From the NCBI RefSeq assembly GCF_003334855.1, contig NZ_QOWE01000018.1, positions 1-64,000 on the forward strand: a DNA stretch of 64,000 nucleotides, read 5' to 3'. Position 1 is the first letter of the stretch; each line of letters begins with the position of its first letter. A model generated the notes under the pieces. The model ran no database searches and had not been told where the DNA came from. It was given only the letters and a program-made list of their open reading frames with translations. Both the position numbers and the translations under genes were made by a program. Positions 23,104-31,624 of the stretch are shown one piece after another. The DNA comes from Larkinella punicea. Lineage in GTDB: Bacteria > Bacteroidota > Bacteroidia > Cytophagales > Spirosomataceae.

Positions 23104-24264
23104 TTATTTCAGCAGCAGATCAAGTAATTGGTCTTTCATTTCGCCCACTTGCCGTACATACGGCCCGTCGGTCAGCGTCCCCATATTCGTCCCCATGAAG
23201 ACGTACAGTTGTTTCTCCGGGAAATAATACAGGGCGCACCCGGCACCCAGACCCGCCCCACCGTGTCCGTAGGCAAGCTGCCCGGAATAATAGACATGGT
23301 ATAAGCCCATGCCGTAACTCGGTTCGCCGTTTTTGTCGTTCACCCACGTCATCATCGTCATCATGCTTTTGTCTGACAACAGTTTTCCTTCCAAGAGGCC
23401 GCGCAGAAATTTGACGAAATCGAGCGGAGAAGCCACCAGTCCATCGTCGCCCATCAGGGAGTTGACGTTGACTTGCTGCATCTGCGAAACGTTTTCCAGC
23501 TTGCCGTCGCCAAACCGGTCGAAGTAACTGTTAACCAGATTGGTTTGCTGCTGAAAATTATGGTAAAAAGTCTGCTGAAGGTTTAGCGGATTCAAAACGC
23601 TGTCCTGAATCAGCCGGGCGTGGTCGCCGTGTACCTGGTTGGCAATGAGGGCCAGCAGCAGGTAATTGGTATCGGAATACTGGAAATAGCTACCGGGTTT
23701 GAAAAGCAAAGGTGCGTTTTTGATATACGACAAATACTCCGCGCCCGTGAACGACCGCAGCGGGTTTTGCAGAAAAACCGTCACGTAATCGGTGTCGAGC
23801 GAATAGTTGGGAATACCGGACGTGTGGTTGAGCAGCATCCGAACCGTAATCGTTTCGGCATCGGTAACGTTGTCGCTGAGATGGGCAGGAAGGTAGGTCG
23901 TGATGGGTTTGTCCAGCTCAATCTTACCGGCTTCAACCAGTTTTAGCATGCCAACAGCCATGTAACTTTTGGCAACACTCTGGCTGTAGTGCAAATGGCA
24001 GATTTGCATGGCGGTTTTATCTTCCAGCCGCGCATAGCCGGACGCCCCGGCCCAATAGCCTTCTTTTGGTGAATAAACCGCCACCGCAACACCCGGTAGG
24101 CCTTTCGCAGTGAAACCGTCCAGCAGCGTTTGAATTGGTTGCGCTTTGGAATAATTCGCGTTGATTGACGTGGTTTCCGTGCAGGAAACCGTAGGCGTGG
24201 CAAAATCGTTTGGCTCACAGGCCAGCAGACCGGCCAGCAGGGCGACGATAAAAAAGAATTTCAT
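23104..24264 (-). CDS. Serine hydrolase, class C beta-lactamase/DD-peptidase fold, lipoprotein
   Basis: A 386-residue lipoprotein: MKFFFIVALLAGLLACE is a lipobox with the modified Cys at 16. The catalytic SxxK motif is in YSQSVAKSYMAVG, the Y-x-N motif in YSDTNYLLL, and the third motif in HGGAGLGAG. This is the usual arrangement for beta-lactamase-family hydrolases (esterases, DD-peptidases, D-aminopeptidases); a true beta-lactamase is not implied. It is 18 bp downstream of the outer-membrane barrel gene and probably shares its transcript. Confidence 0.88.
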   Translation of the reverse strand: MKFFFIVALLAGLLACEPNDFATPTVSCTETTSINANYSKAQPIQTLLDGFTAKGLPGVAVAVYSPKEGYWAGASGYARLEDKTAMQICHLHYSQSVAKSYMAVGMLKLVEAGKIELDKPITTYLPAHLSDNVTDAETITVRMLLNHTSGIPNYSLDTDYVTVFLQNPLRSFTGAEYLSYIKNAPLLFKPGSYFQYSDTNYLLLALIANQVHGDHARLIQDSVLNPLNLQQTFYHNFQQQTNLVNSYFDRFGDGKLENVSQMQQVNVNSLMGDDGLVASPLDFVKFLRGLLEGKLLSDKSMMTMMTWVNDKNGEPSYGMGLYHVYYSGQLAYGHGGAGLGAGCALYYFPEKQLYVFMGTNMGTLTDGPYVRQVGEMKDQLLDLLLK

Positions 24265-24282
24265 GGCGTGGTGAAGTGGGAA

Positions 24283-24891
24283 TTAGTGGAAAAAATGAAT
24301 GCGGGAGCCAATCTGAATCAACTGGTTGGGCAGCAGAGGGACGTCCGGGTTGTAGCCTTGCAGAATGAAAAACTGGTAGCTCACGAAGGGTTCCAGCAGC
24401 CGCCTGGCTTTGCTGCCCTGATAACCGATTGAAAGCCCAACCGGCACCATCAGCAAGCCTTTGCCGGATTGGCTGGCCGACTGCCATTCGCCGTTTTTAA
24501 ACACGAGTGTGGTGTTCGGGTGAAAGGCGAAATGGTAGCCTAATCCGGCTTTGATTTCGGTGTAAACCGGCCCGAAATGCGGTCGATAAGCCGTCTGGGT
24601 GAAAATCGATAAGCCGTTTCCGCCGTTTTGGTTCCGGTAAAAACCAAGTTGAACTTGCTGGAGCAGATTCGCCCGGCGGTTGTAGGCGACCTCCGTACTC
24701 AGGCTGAATCCGACATTTGAAAAGGTGCTTTTCAAATCTTTGAAAGGCATCGAAATGGAATGGAATTGTAAGCTGACGATCAGTGGCCAGTCGCGCTTGA
24801 CGGACTCCGGCGACGGTATTGGTTGCGCAGAAACCGGCCTCAAACCCGTCAGGGCATAGATAAGAATGTTGAATAAAAATGATTTTTTCAT
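24283..24891 (-). CDS. Predicted outer-membrane beta-barrel protein
   Basis: A 202-residue protein with a signal peptide (MKKSFLFNILIYALTGLRPVSAQ). Alternating strands follow (VSLQFHSISMPF, GFSLSTEVAYNR, GLGYHFAFHPNTTLVF, MVPVGLSIGYQG), ending in IQIGSRIHFFH with the aromatic terminal residue expected of a barrel. I recognise no specific family. It lies between the LytTR gene and the serine hydrolase gene on the same strand. Confidence 0.65.
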   Translation of the reverse strand: MKKSFLFNILIYALTGLRPVSAQPIPSPESVKRDWPLIVSLQFHSISMPFKDLKSTFSNVGFSLSTEVAYNRRANLLQQVQLGFYRNQNGGNGLSIFTQTAYRPHFGPVYTEIKAGLGYHFAFHPNTTLVFKNGEWQSASQSGKGLLMVPVGLSIGYQGSKARRLLEPFVSYQFFILQGYNPDVPLLPNQLIQIGSRIHFFH

Positions 24892-25004
24892 GGCGTGTTC
24901 GTATTTGCGTGGGCAAAGTACCGCCAGAAAAAGTGTCTGATTACGGCGTATAAGCCGGTTTTTCGGTGAAGTGTAGTAAAAAGATCCGTGAAGTGCAGTA
25001 GGAT

Positions 25005-25832
25005 TTAGTCAGGAGAAAACCATTTTTTGAAAGCCGGCGCCTTGGTGCGGCTTACCTGAATGCTTTCCGGAAAACCGGGTGTACCTTTCAGTCGTACGTT
25101 AAGCTTGCCGTTTTCCAGTCGGTCGAAGGCGGTGAGGGTTTGGCGGTGCAGAATGTACTGGCGATTGAGTCGAAAAAACCACTCGCCCGGCAGTTCATCT
25201 TCCAGTTTGTCCAGCGACTGGTCGATCACATACCGCTTCTGTTGATCGGTTAGCAGCATCGTGTATTCGCCATCGACATAAAACCCGGTAATTTCATCGA
25301 AAGGAACGGCAATATTCTGTTTGCCCGAACGAACGATAAATCCTTCCTGACGAATGCGTAGTGCTTCATGTTTGGTGCGGTCGGCCTGTTGAAACTGCAC
25401 GTAAAAATGGGCGCCGATGTAAATACCGTTGATGGCGAGAATCCAGATGAAGAAAATGAAAATGTCGTGGGTGTAGAAACGACGCGGAACCGGTTTGTCG
25501 GTCGCCAGAAAATTGATCGCTTCCGTCGAGAGGGCAATGACCAGCAGACTCACCACGGACGTAATCACGCATTGCAGGATGATTCGCCGGACGAAATTTC
25601 GTTCGTAGGGAAACCGGTGGTCCAGCCGCCGAATAATCGCCCGGAGCATCCACCAGGCCGCATACCCCTGAACCGTGTCGATCAGGAACGTAACCGGTAG
25701 CCGCCAGCCCGACGGAATGTGGGTATACGTCAGGTAATAATTGAGGACGTTGATAATCGGAATCAAAACCAGAAACAGCGGAATGTCGCGGAACTGGTGG
25801 GGTTGGGCAGGTTTGACGGAGACTTCTGCCAT
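25005..25832 (-). CDS. Membrane-bound LytTR-family transcriptional regulator
   Basis: A 275-residue protein with four predicted transmembrane helices in residues 15-155 and a C-terminal LytTR DNA-binding domain from about 170 (RQEGFIVRSGKQNIAVPFDEI). The LytTR core continues with GFYVDGEYTMLLTDQQKRY and WFFRLNRQYILHRQTL. Such proteins signal from the membrane directly to promoters, without a separate kinase. The following barrel protein and serine hydrolase genes may be its targets, judged by proximity only. Confidence 0.87.
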   Translation of the reverse strand: MAEVSVKPAQPHQFRDIPLFLVLIPIINVLNYYLTYTHIPSGWRLPVTFLIDTVQGYAAWWMLRAIIRRLDHRFPYERNFVRRIILQCVITSVVSLLVIALSTEAINFLATDKPVPRRFYTHDIFIFFIWILAINGIYIGAHFYVQFQQADRTKHEALRIRQEGFIVRSGKQNIAVPFDEITGFYVDGEYTMLLTDQQKRYVIDQSLDKLEDELPGEWFFRLNRQYILHRQTLTAFDRLENGKLNVRLKGTPGFPESIQVSRTKAPAFKKWFSPD

Positions 25833-25852
25833 AGATATAGACGGGTATAAAC

Positions 25853-25881
25853 CAAAAAATAGCGGGCCGGAAGCCCGCTAT
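25853..25881 (-). terminator. Rho-independent terminator of ychF
   Basis: On the minus strand ATAGCGGGC (25881-25873 side) pairs with GCCCGCTAT with a 5-nt loop and runs into TTTTTT. It starts 9 bp after the ychF stop codon. Confidence 0.8.
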
Positions 25882-25890
25882 CGTCGTTCG

Positions 25891-26994
25891 TTAGGCACTG
25901 TGCAGAAATTCCATCACATCACCGTCGGCCACGACGTATTCTTTGCCTTCGACCGAGAGTTTACCGGCATCCCGGACGGCGGCCTGTGATTTGTACTGAA
26001 CAAAATCCGGAATCTTGATGACCTGCGCGCGGATGAAGTGTTTCTCAAAATCGGAGTGAATCACACCAGCCGCCTGCGGGGCTTTCCAGCCGCGCTGAAT
26101 CGTCCAGGCGCGAACTTCCTTGACACCCGCCGTAAAATACGTAATGAGATTGAGCAACCGGTACGACGCTTTGATGAGCAGGTCCAGACCGGATTCCTGC
26201 AAACCGTATTCTTCCAGAAACATCTGGCGTTCGTCTGGTTCTTCGATTTCGGCAATCTGGGCCTCGATGGCGGCACATACGATGACCACTTCTGCGCCCT
26301 CGGCTTTCGCCATTTCTTTCAGTTGATCGGAATACTGGTTGCCGCCCGGCAGCGATTTTTCGTCGACGTTTGCGACATAGATCACCGGTTTGACGGTCAG
26401 CAGTTGGAGTTCGCCCACGGCGGCAAACCGTTCTTCGGGCGTCACATCCACGGCGCGGGCGTTCTGTCCGGCTTCCAGGGCTTTTTTGTAGCGGATCAGG
26501 ATTTCCAGTTCGGCTTTGGCTTTGGCGTCGCTACCGGCGCGAACGGCTTTTTCGGTGCGCTGCAGTTTCCGGTCGATCGACTCCAGATCTTTCAGTTGAA
26601 GCTCGATGTCAATGATTTCCTTATCGAAAATCGGGTTGACGCGCCCTTCGACGTGTACGATGTTATCGTCTTCGAAACACCGGATGACGTGTACGATGGC
26701 GTCGACTTCCCGGATGTTGGCCAGAAACTTATTGCCCAGCCCCTGCCCCTGGCTCGCGCCTTTGACCAGCCCGGCGATGTCGACAAATTCGATGATGGTT
26801 GGCACCACTTTCTGGGGCTTCACCAGGCTTTCCAGCGTGTCCAGCCGTTCGTCAGGCACCGTTACGACGCCGACGTTGGGATCTATGGTACAGAACGGAT
26901 AATTGGCTGCTTCGGCCTTTCCGCTCGAAATGGCATTAAACAAGGTGGACTTCCCAACATTAGGCAGCCCGACAATACCGCATTGAAGACTCAT
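25891..26994 (-). CDS. ychF: YchF/Ola1-type redox-regulated P-loop ATPase
   Basis: A 367-residue cytosolic protein. The G1 motif GLPNVGKST is at residue 8 onward. [20 protein letters not shown] is the G3 region of the family, and YVANVDE replaces the NKxD motif, which explains ATP preference. A coiled coil lies around 125-160. The C-terminal TGS domain (about 280-367) ends [14 protein letters not shown]. YchF binds ribosomes and influences translation and stress response. The gene has its own terminator and is flanked upstream by a large inverted repeat. Confidence 0.95.
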   Translation of the reverse strand: MSLQCGIVGLPNVGKSTLFNAISSGKAEAANYPFCTIDPNVGVVTVPDERLDTLESLVKPQKVVPTIIEFVDIAGLVKGASQGQGLGNKFLANIREVDAIVHVIRCFEDDNIVHVEGRVNPIFDKEIIDIELQLKDLESIDRKLQRTEKAVRAGSDAKAKAELEILIRYKKALEAGQNARAVDVTPEERFAAVGELQLLTVKPVIYVANVDEKSLPGGNQYSDQLKEMAKAEGAEVVIVCAAIEAQIAEIEEPDERQMFLEEYGLQESGLDLLIKASYRLLNLITYFTAGVKEVRAWTIQRGWKAPQAAGVIHSDFEKHFIRAQVIKIPDFVQYKSQAAVRDAGKLSVEGKEYVVADGDVMEFLHSA

Positions 26995-27004
26995 GAAATT
27001 TTAA

Positions 27005-27107
27005 TTTTGAATGATAGAATGAGTGAATGAGTGAATAAAATAGGATCGAAGATCATCCTTCTGATCGCGGTAGCTATTCACTCATTCACTCATTCACTCA
27101 TTCAAAA
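27005..27107. repeat. 33-bp inverted repeat built from GAATGAGT octamers
   Basis: Arms 27005-27037 and 27075-27107 are complementary at 31 of 33 positions, separated by 37 bp. Each arm is mainly tandem GAATGAGT units. It begins 11 bp upstream of the ychF start and ends before the DUF3276 gene, so it could form a large hairpin in a transcript or a cruciform. Confidence 0.75.
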
Positions 27108-27183
27108 TTAACTATTCAGGGGCGAAAAACAAAAAAGCCTCCGGGGATCAGAGACTAAGTTGTGGAAGAAGAGATGAGAGGGG

Positions 27184-27507
27184 TTATTCCCATTTCAATT
27201 CGCTGCCGCCCACGTCTTCCAGTTCATCTTTCACAGCATACTGGGAGAAGTCGAATTCAGGCATCAAATCGGATTTAATATATTGAATGGTATCGTGTAA
27301 AGCGTCAGAGAACTTGTCGAAATCTTCTTTGTAGAGAAACATTTTGTGTTTCTCATAAATAAAACCGTCGCCCTGCGGATGCCGGCGGCTTTCGGTAATG
27401 GTCAGATAATAGTCGTTGGCGCGGGTGGATTTGACGTCAAAGAAGTAGGTACGTTTTCCAGCTCTGACGCGCTTGGAAAAGATTTTTTCTTTCTCTTTTT
27501 CTTCCAC
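27184..27507 (-). CDS. DUF3276 (PUR-alpha-like) nucleic-acid-binding protein
   Basis: A 107-residue protein of the DUF3276 family, which has a PUR-alpha-type fold and is near-universal in Bacteroidota. The core reads FSKRVRAGKRTYFFDVKSTR, then NDYYLTITESRR and HKMFLYKEDFDKF. In this phylum the family is described as binding single-stranded nucleic acid. The acidic C terminus (DELEDVGGSELKWE) is typical. It is co-oriented with ychF, but the octamer inverted repeat lies between them. Confidence 0.9.
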   Translation of the reverse strand: MEEKEKEKIFSKRVRAGKRTYFFDVKSTRANDYYLTITESRRHPQGDGFIYEKHKMFLYKEDFDKFSDALHDTIQYIKSDLMPEFDFSQYAVKDELEDVGGSELKWE

Positions 27508-27651
27508 AATCTCTGGTGGTTTGAGGTGATTTAAACGCTAAAATAAGCGGATTAGTATAACTAGCAAAAATATTGCCTCAAATTAATTTTCATAGCGTAC
27601 GGCCCAAACTGGACAGGTTTAAGAGAACACTAGAATAAAGAAAGAAAACAG

Positions 27652-27682
27652 TTTGCTTCTTAAGCAGTTGCTGTTATCTTTG
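27652..27682 (+). promoter_or_regulatory. Bacteroidota-type promoter of the RlpA-like gene
   Basis: TTTG (27652-27655), 19 bp, then TATCTTTG (27675-27682) matches TTTG-N19-TAnnTTTG exactly. Transcription should begin near 27689. Confidence 0.7.
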
Positions 27683-27772
27683 TCATGAGGGAATTGTTAA
27701 ATTTCTGCTAAAGGTGGGGCGCAAGTGTCTGACGCTCAGCCTTTTTTTGTTTTCCACCAAACCTCAAACTGT

Positions 27773-28219
27773 ATGAGTATAATCGTCACGATCATGCTGC
27801 TTTTTGGCGGCATGAAATCAACGGAGGCCCAGTCGGGTCTCATACAGAAAGGAAAGGCTTCTTTCTATTCAAAACGCTTTCATGGGAAAAAAACCAGTTG
27901 CGGAGAACGTTATCAGAACGACAAACTGACGGCGGCACACATTTCTCTGCCCATGAACACCATGGTCGAAGTGACCAATTTGTCCAATAATCAATCCGTT
28001 GTCGTTCGGATTAACGACCGGGGGCCGCACGGCAAAGGCCGCATCATCGATCTGGCCTATGCAGCCGCGAAAACCCTGGGAATCGTTAAAACCGGCATCG
28101 CCAATGTGGCCATCCGGGTTGTCGGTCATAACCGGAAAATAACCGAGCCTGCCACCGCCGTGTTGTTTCCGCTTACGAACCGTTTAGAACCGTTGCTTGC
28201 CCCCATCGATACCATTTAA
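27773..28219 (+). CDS. RlpA-like double-psi beta-barrel lytic transglycosylase-type protein
   Basis: I take the ATG at 27773, which gives a clean signal peptide (MSIIVTIMLLFGGMKSTEAQ). A GTG at 27725 in frame would add 16 residues. The 148-residue product has the RlpA domain: GKASFYSKRFHGKKTSCGERY, then LTAAHISLPMNTMVEVTN and VVRINDRGPHGKGRIIDLAYAAAKTLGI, with the catalytic Asp in NDRGP. No SPOR domain follows. RlpA enzymes cut denuded peptidoglycan glycans in the periplasm. It has its own consensus promoter. Confidence 0.85.
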   Translation: MSIIVTIMLLFGGMKSTEAQSGLIQKGKASFYSKRFHGKKTSCGERYQNDKLTAAHISLPMNTMVEVTNLSNNQSVVVRINDRGPHGKGRIIDLAYAAAKTLGIVKTGIANVAIRVVGHNRKITEPATAVLFPLTNRLEPLLAPIDTI

Positions 28220-28340
28220 GCGCGGAGAACGTTTTCATATCGCGGTTGGATCACTGAATCAAAGCGTAGTTTGCGCCGGGCGCATTTCAGACACAAGGCA
28301 AATTTGATGCGCCGGATGCCTAAACTACCCTTCGAATCCC

Positions 28341-28370
28341 TTTGATGATCCGGCCGCGATCTGTATTTTT
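28341..28370 (+). promoter_or_regulatory. Probable promoter of the DUF58 gene
   Basis: TTTG (28341-28344), 18 bp, then TATTTTTA (28363-28370), one base off the TAnnTTTG box, six bases before the ATG. Confidence 0.4.
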
Positions 28371-28376
28371 ACGACT

Positions 28377-29288
28377 ATGGCAACGCAAGTAGATTTACTG
28401 AAAGTCCGGGAGTACGGTAATGTGGAGTTTCTGGCCCGCCAAATGGTGGAAGGATTCATTACCGGTTTGCACAAGTCGCCCTTCCACGGTTTTTCGGTCG
28501 AGTTTGCCGAACACCGGCTCTATAATACCGGCGAAAGCACCCGCTACATCGACTGGAAAGTGTTTGCCAAATCGGAACGCCTGTTTGTCAAGCGGTTTGA
28601 AGAAGAAACCAACCTGCGCTGCCACCTGCTGCTCGACACCTCGTCGACGATGTATTACCCCGAACCGGGCTACGGGAAAATTACGTTCAGCATTCTGGCT
28701 GCTGCCTGCATTGCCTATCTGCTCCAGCGCCAGAAAGATGCCGTTAGCCTGACCACCTTTGCCGAAGGAATTGACATTCAGACGCAAACGAAATCGACGC
28801 CTTCACACGTTCACAAAATCTTTCAGCAACTCAACACGCTGCTGCAACAACCGCCCCCGCTGCGGAAAACGTCGGCGGCCGAAGTGATTCACCAACTGGC
28901 CGAAAAAATCAACAAACGATCGCTGGTGGTCATTTTCAGCGACATGTTCGAGAATGTTTCGGATGTCGACCACCTCTTTTCGGCCCTGCAACACCTCCGC
29001 CATAACCTCCACGAAGTGCTGATTTTTCACGTCATCGATAAGAAGACCGAGGAAGATTTTAGTTTTGACGAACGACCGTACGAATTTATCGACCTGGAAA
29101 CCGGTGAAAAAGTGAAAGTGCAGCCCAACCAGGTGCGCGACAACTACCAGACGGCCATCAAGAATTTTTACCACGAACTCAAACTCCGCTGCGGCCAGTA
29201 CCGGATCGACTTCATCGAAGCCGATATCGCCAAAGGCTTCGACCAGATTCTGACGAGCTATCTGGTGAAACGGACAAAGATGAAGTAG
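28377..29288 (+). CDS. DUF58 domain protein (vWA-like)
   Basis: A 303-residue soluble protein. The DUF58 signature is HRLYNTGESTRYIDWKVFAK (residues 46-65), followed by a von Willebrand A-like fold: HLLLDTSSTM is the MIDAS-type motif, and VVIFSDMFEN is a later strand. DUF58 proteins are often found with MoxR ATPases, where they may act as assembly adaptors. No MoxR gene is adjacent here. Its stop codon is the first base of a perfect hairpin shared with the convergent gene. Confidence 0.88.
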   Translation: MATQVDLLKVREYGNVEFLARQMVEGFITGLHKSPFHGFSVEFAEHRLYNTGESTRYIDWKVFAKSERLFVKRFEEETNLRCHLLLDTSSTMYYPEPGYGKITFSILAAACIAYLLQRQKDAVSLTTFAEGIDIQTQTKSTPSHVHKIFQQLNTLLQQPPPLRKTSAAEVIHQLAEKINKRSLVVIFSDMFENVSDVDHLFSALQHLRHNLHEVLIFHVIDKKTEEDFSFDERPYEFIDLETGEKVKVQPNQVRDNYQTAIKNFYHELKLRCGQYRIDFIEADIAKGFDQILTSYLVKRTKMK

Positions 29289-29338
29289 TTTGTTTTGACG
29301 ATTGACCATTGACGATGGTCAATCGTCAAAACAAACTA
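29286..29338. terminator. Perfect 24-bp hairpin shared by two convergent genes
   Basis: Arms 29286-29309 and 29315-29338 are exact complements, with a 5-nt loop. The outermost three bases of each arm are the TAG stop codons of the DUF58 gene and of the convergent thioredoxin-like gene. A bidirectional terminator is the simplest reading. Confidence 0.8.
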
Positions 29339-30772
29339 TTTCCCCTTCACACTCGCCTTCGCATCCTTCATCGGGGCCGGTTTTTTGGTCATTTTCTGCT
29401 GTTGGAGGAAGTTGAAGTAGCCTTCCAGATCTTCAACCGGTAATCGGCGGGCCAGGATTTTCTTGTCTTTGTCGAGCACATACACCGTCGGGGTGGAATA
29501 TACGTCATATTTCGTTTTGTAATCGACGGGCGCACTCGGGCCGTAGACGTTCAACAGACTCTGCAATTTAAACTCCCGGATAAATTTCTTCCAGATCGCT
29601 TCGGTTTTGCCAATGGCTACCGCGTAAATCTGCACGCCTTTGGCTTTATTTTTATCGTAGAATTTCTTCAGCGCGGGGGCCGACTCCCGGCAGTGGCCGC
29701 ATTCAGGATCGTAGAAAAACGCAATGGTATACTCCGCTTTGACGTTGTGCAACGGCTGAAATCGCCCGAGTGTATCCTTCAAACTCACGTTGGGCAGGGT
29801 TTTGCCGGCCAGTAGCGGTTTCAGAATCTTCACCCGGTCGCGCATGCTGGTAAGCGTGGAAGTATCGCTGACGGGCATTACCCCGGTCAACCAGTATTTC
29901 TCGGCCATGTGAATGAACAAACCGTCGGTGTTCAGCACCTTCTTTTGCTCTTCATACTGGTTGGTAATGTACCAGATCGTGTATTGCAGAATGTCTTTGT
30001 TGGCTTTCGCTTTATTCACCAGGTAATCTGCCGCCGGAATCAGCGAATCGACGGTTTGCACGGTCAGTTCCTTGAGGTAACGGTCGAGTTTGGTTTGAAG
30101 AAAGGGCGTCCGCATCAGCCGTTCGTCCGAAAAATCAAAACCATCGAGAAAGTGATTCCGGTAATAATTAAAAACAAAATTGGAATCCGGGCGTCCGTTC
30201 GCCAGCTTCGGCGCTTCCGGAATTTCGGGCTCTTCTGCCGCCCGGAACAGCTTAACCGTCAGCGTATTGGCATTTTTGGCCATGAAGTCTTTGCGGTAGT
30301 CTTCCACTTCTTTTTGACCGGCGGCAATCTGGCTGGCCGATCCCCCGCTTTTTTGCAAAGCACCGATTTCTCCGTACTTTTTGCTCAGGAATTTCTGGTA
30401 CCCATAAAAAAGCTCATTTTCGCGGGAACCGGTCACTTTCATGGATTCAATGACGTTTACCGTATCGGCCTCAATCGAAAACCGCTGTTCGCCAATCACC
30501 AGTTGGAGAACGGGTTTGGCATCCACCACGATCATATACAACCCGCCGGGAAGATCCTTCGGCCCGTCGAACACCAGACGTCCTTCAGCGTCGGCGGTGG
30601 CGGTGTCGCGGGGCGTAAACTGCGTCTGACCGTAGAAATGGGCCAGATAGGCGGTTTTGTTGGCCAGTCCTTTGATTTTGGCCGTAACCAGGTGACCTTC
30701 GGACGATTGCGCCCGCAGAAACGGGGCAGAGAGGAGCAGCAGGAACGCCGTAAAACAGAACCGTCGATTCAT
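29336..30772 (-). CDS. TlpA-like thiol-disulfide oxidoreductase with DUF4369/DUF5106-type N terminus
   Basis: The start at 30772 (MNRRFCFTAFLLLLSAPFLRAQ) gives a signal peptide; an in-frame ATG at 30805 adds 11 residues. The 478-residue product has a beta-rich DUF4369-like domain (about 30-120), a helical DUF5106-like region, and a C-terminal thioredoxin fold (about 330-460). The active site CGHC is in YDPECGHCRESAP, and the cis-Pro is in YDVYSTPTVYVLD. Such proteins work in the periplasm in disulfide reduction. The Lys-rich end has no known role. Confidence 0.87.
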   Translation of the reverse strand: MNRRFCFTAFLLLLSAPFLRAQSSEGHLVTAKIKGLANKTAYLAHFYGQTQFTPRDTATADAEGRLVFDGPKDLPGGLYMIVVDAKPVLQLVIGEQRFSIEADTVNVIESMKVTGSRENELFYGYQKFLSKKYGEIGALQKSGGSASQIAAGQKEVEDYRKDFMAKNANTLTVKLFRAAEEPEIPEAPKLANGRPDSNFVFNYYRNHFLDGFDFSDERLMRTPFLQTKLDRYLKELTVQTVDSLIPAADYLVNKAKANKDILQYTIWYITNQYEEQKKVLNTDGLFIHMAEKYWLTGVMPVSDTSTLTSMRDRVKILKPLLAGKTLPNVSLKDTLGRFQPLHNVKAEYTIAFFYDPECGHCRESAPALKKFYDKNKAKGVQIYAVAIGKTEAIWKKFIREFKLQSLLNVYGPSAPVDYKTKYDVYSTPTVYVLDKDKKILARRLPVEDLEGYFNFLQQQKMTKKPAPMKDAKASVKGK

Positions 30773-30853
30773 GAATTGTGTGGTTGGTTGACCAGAGTTT
30801 GTCATACAAAGATACTACTTATAACGATTGGGGCGTTGGCCTTCGCATACACG

Positions 30854-31624
30854 ATGTTCTACTTTCTTTCCAAAGTATTCTCCTTTCTGCTCATGCCCCT
30901 GGGGCTGTTGACCATCCTTTTACTGGTAGCGATCCTCACCAAAAATCATGCCCGTCGACGCAAAGCCCTGCTTGCGGCCGTCGTGCTGCTGCTGATTACC
31001 GGAAATGGGTTTATTTCCAATGAGGTTGCGCGCTGGTGGGAGATTCCGCCGGTTACGCTGCCCGCGCCGACGCGTCCCCGCATTGGGGTGGTGCTGACGG
31101 GCGGCATGGTGAAGGTCGACGGGGAGCCTCGAAACCGCATTTATCTGGGCGATCAGGCCGACCGGATGGGGCAGGCGTTGCTGTTGTATAAAGCCGGGCA
31201 GATTCAGAAAATCCTGATTAGCGGAGGCATTGGCGGTATTTTCCGGAGCGACGTTGCCAACGAAGGCCAGCTAACGCGGCAATTTCTGATGCTGGCGGGC
31301 GTTCCGGCGCAGGACGTGCTTCTTGAAAACCGGTCCCGCAACACGCATGAGAACGCACTTTTCTCAGCCCCAATACTTCAAAAACGGTTCAACGGGTATG
31401 AATACGTGCTGATCACGTCGGCCTGGCACATGCGCCGGGCGATCGGGTGTTTTGAGAAACAGCACATTACCGTAACACCTTACCCGGCAGCTTTCATCGG
31501 CGGACCACGCGAGTTTGCGCCCAACCACCTGCTGCTGCCTTCCGAAAAAGCCCTGTTTAGCTCCTACTGGCTGATCCACGAACTGGTGGGCTACACAGCA
31601 TACCGGGTTGCGGGGTATATCTAA
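30854..31624 (+). CDS. YdcF/ElyC-family membrane protein (DUF218)
   Basis: I start at the ATG at 30854; the frame continues far upstream across another gene without meaning. The 256-residue protein has two N-terminal membrane helices and a DUF218 domain: RPRIGVVLTGGMV, KILISGGIG, LENRSRNTHENA and VLITSAWHMRRAIGCFE. The family includes SanA and ElyC, linked to envelope and peptidoglycan homeostasis. Its stop overlaps the end of the convergent pfkA gene by 4 bp. Confidence 0.87.
   Translation: MFYFLSKVFSFLLMPLGLLTILLLVAILTKNHARRRKALLAAVVLLLITGNGFISNEVARWWEIPPVTLPAPTRPRIGVVLTGGMVKVDGEPRNRIYLGDQADRMGQALLLYKAGQIQKILISGGIGGIFRSDVANEGQLTRQFLMLAGVPAQDVLLENRSRNTHENALFSAPILQKRFNGYEYVLITSAWHMRRAIGCFEKQHITVTPYPAAFIGGPREFAPNHLLLPSEKALFSSYWLIHELVGYTAYRVAGYI

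Noticed and set aside
27725-27772. GTG start for the RlpA-like protein
   Set aside because: It adds a non-signal stretch ahead of a good signal peptide that starts at the ATG at 27773.
29909-30853. Upstream part of the + strand frame ending at 31624
   Set aside because: It runs antisense through the TlpA-like gene; the YdcF family begins at 30854.
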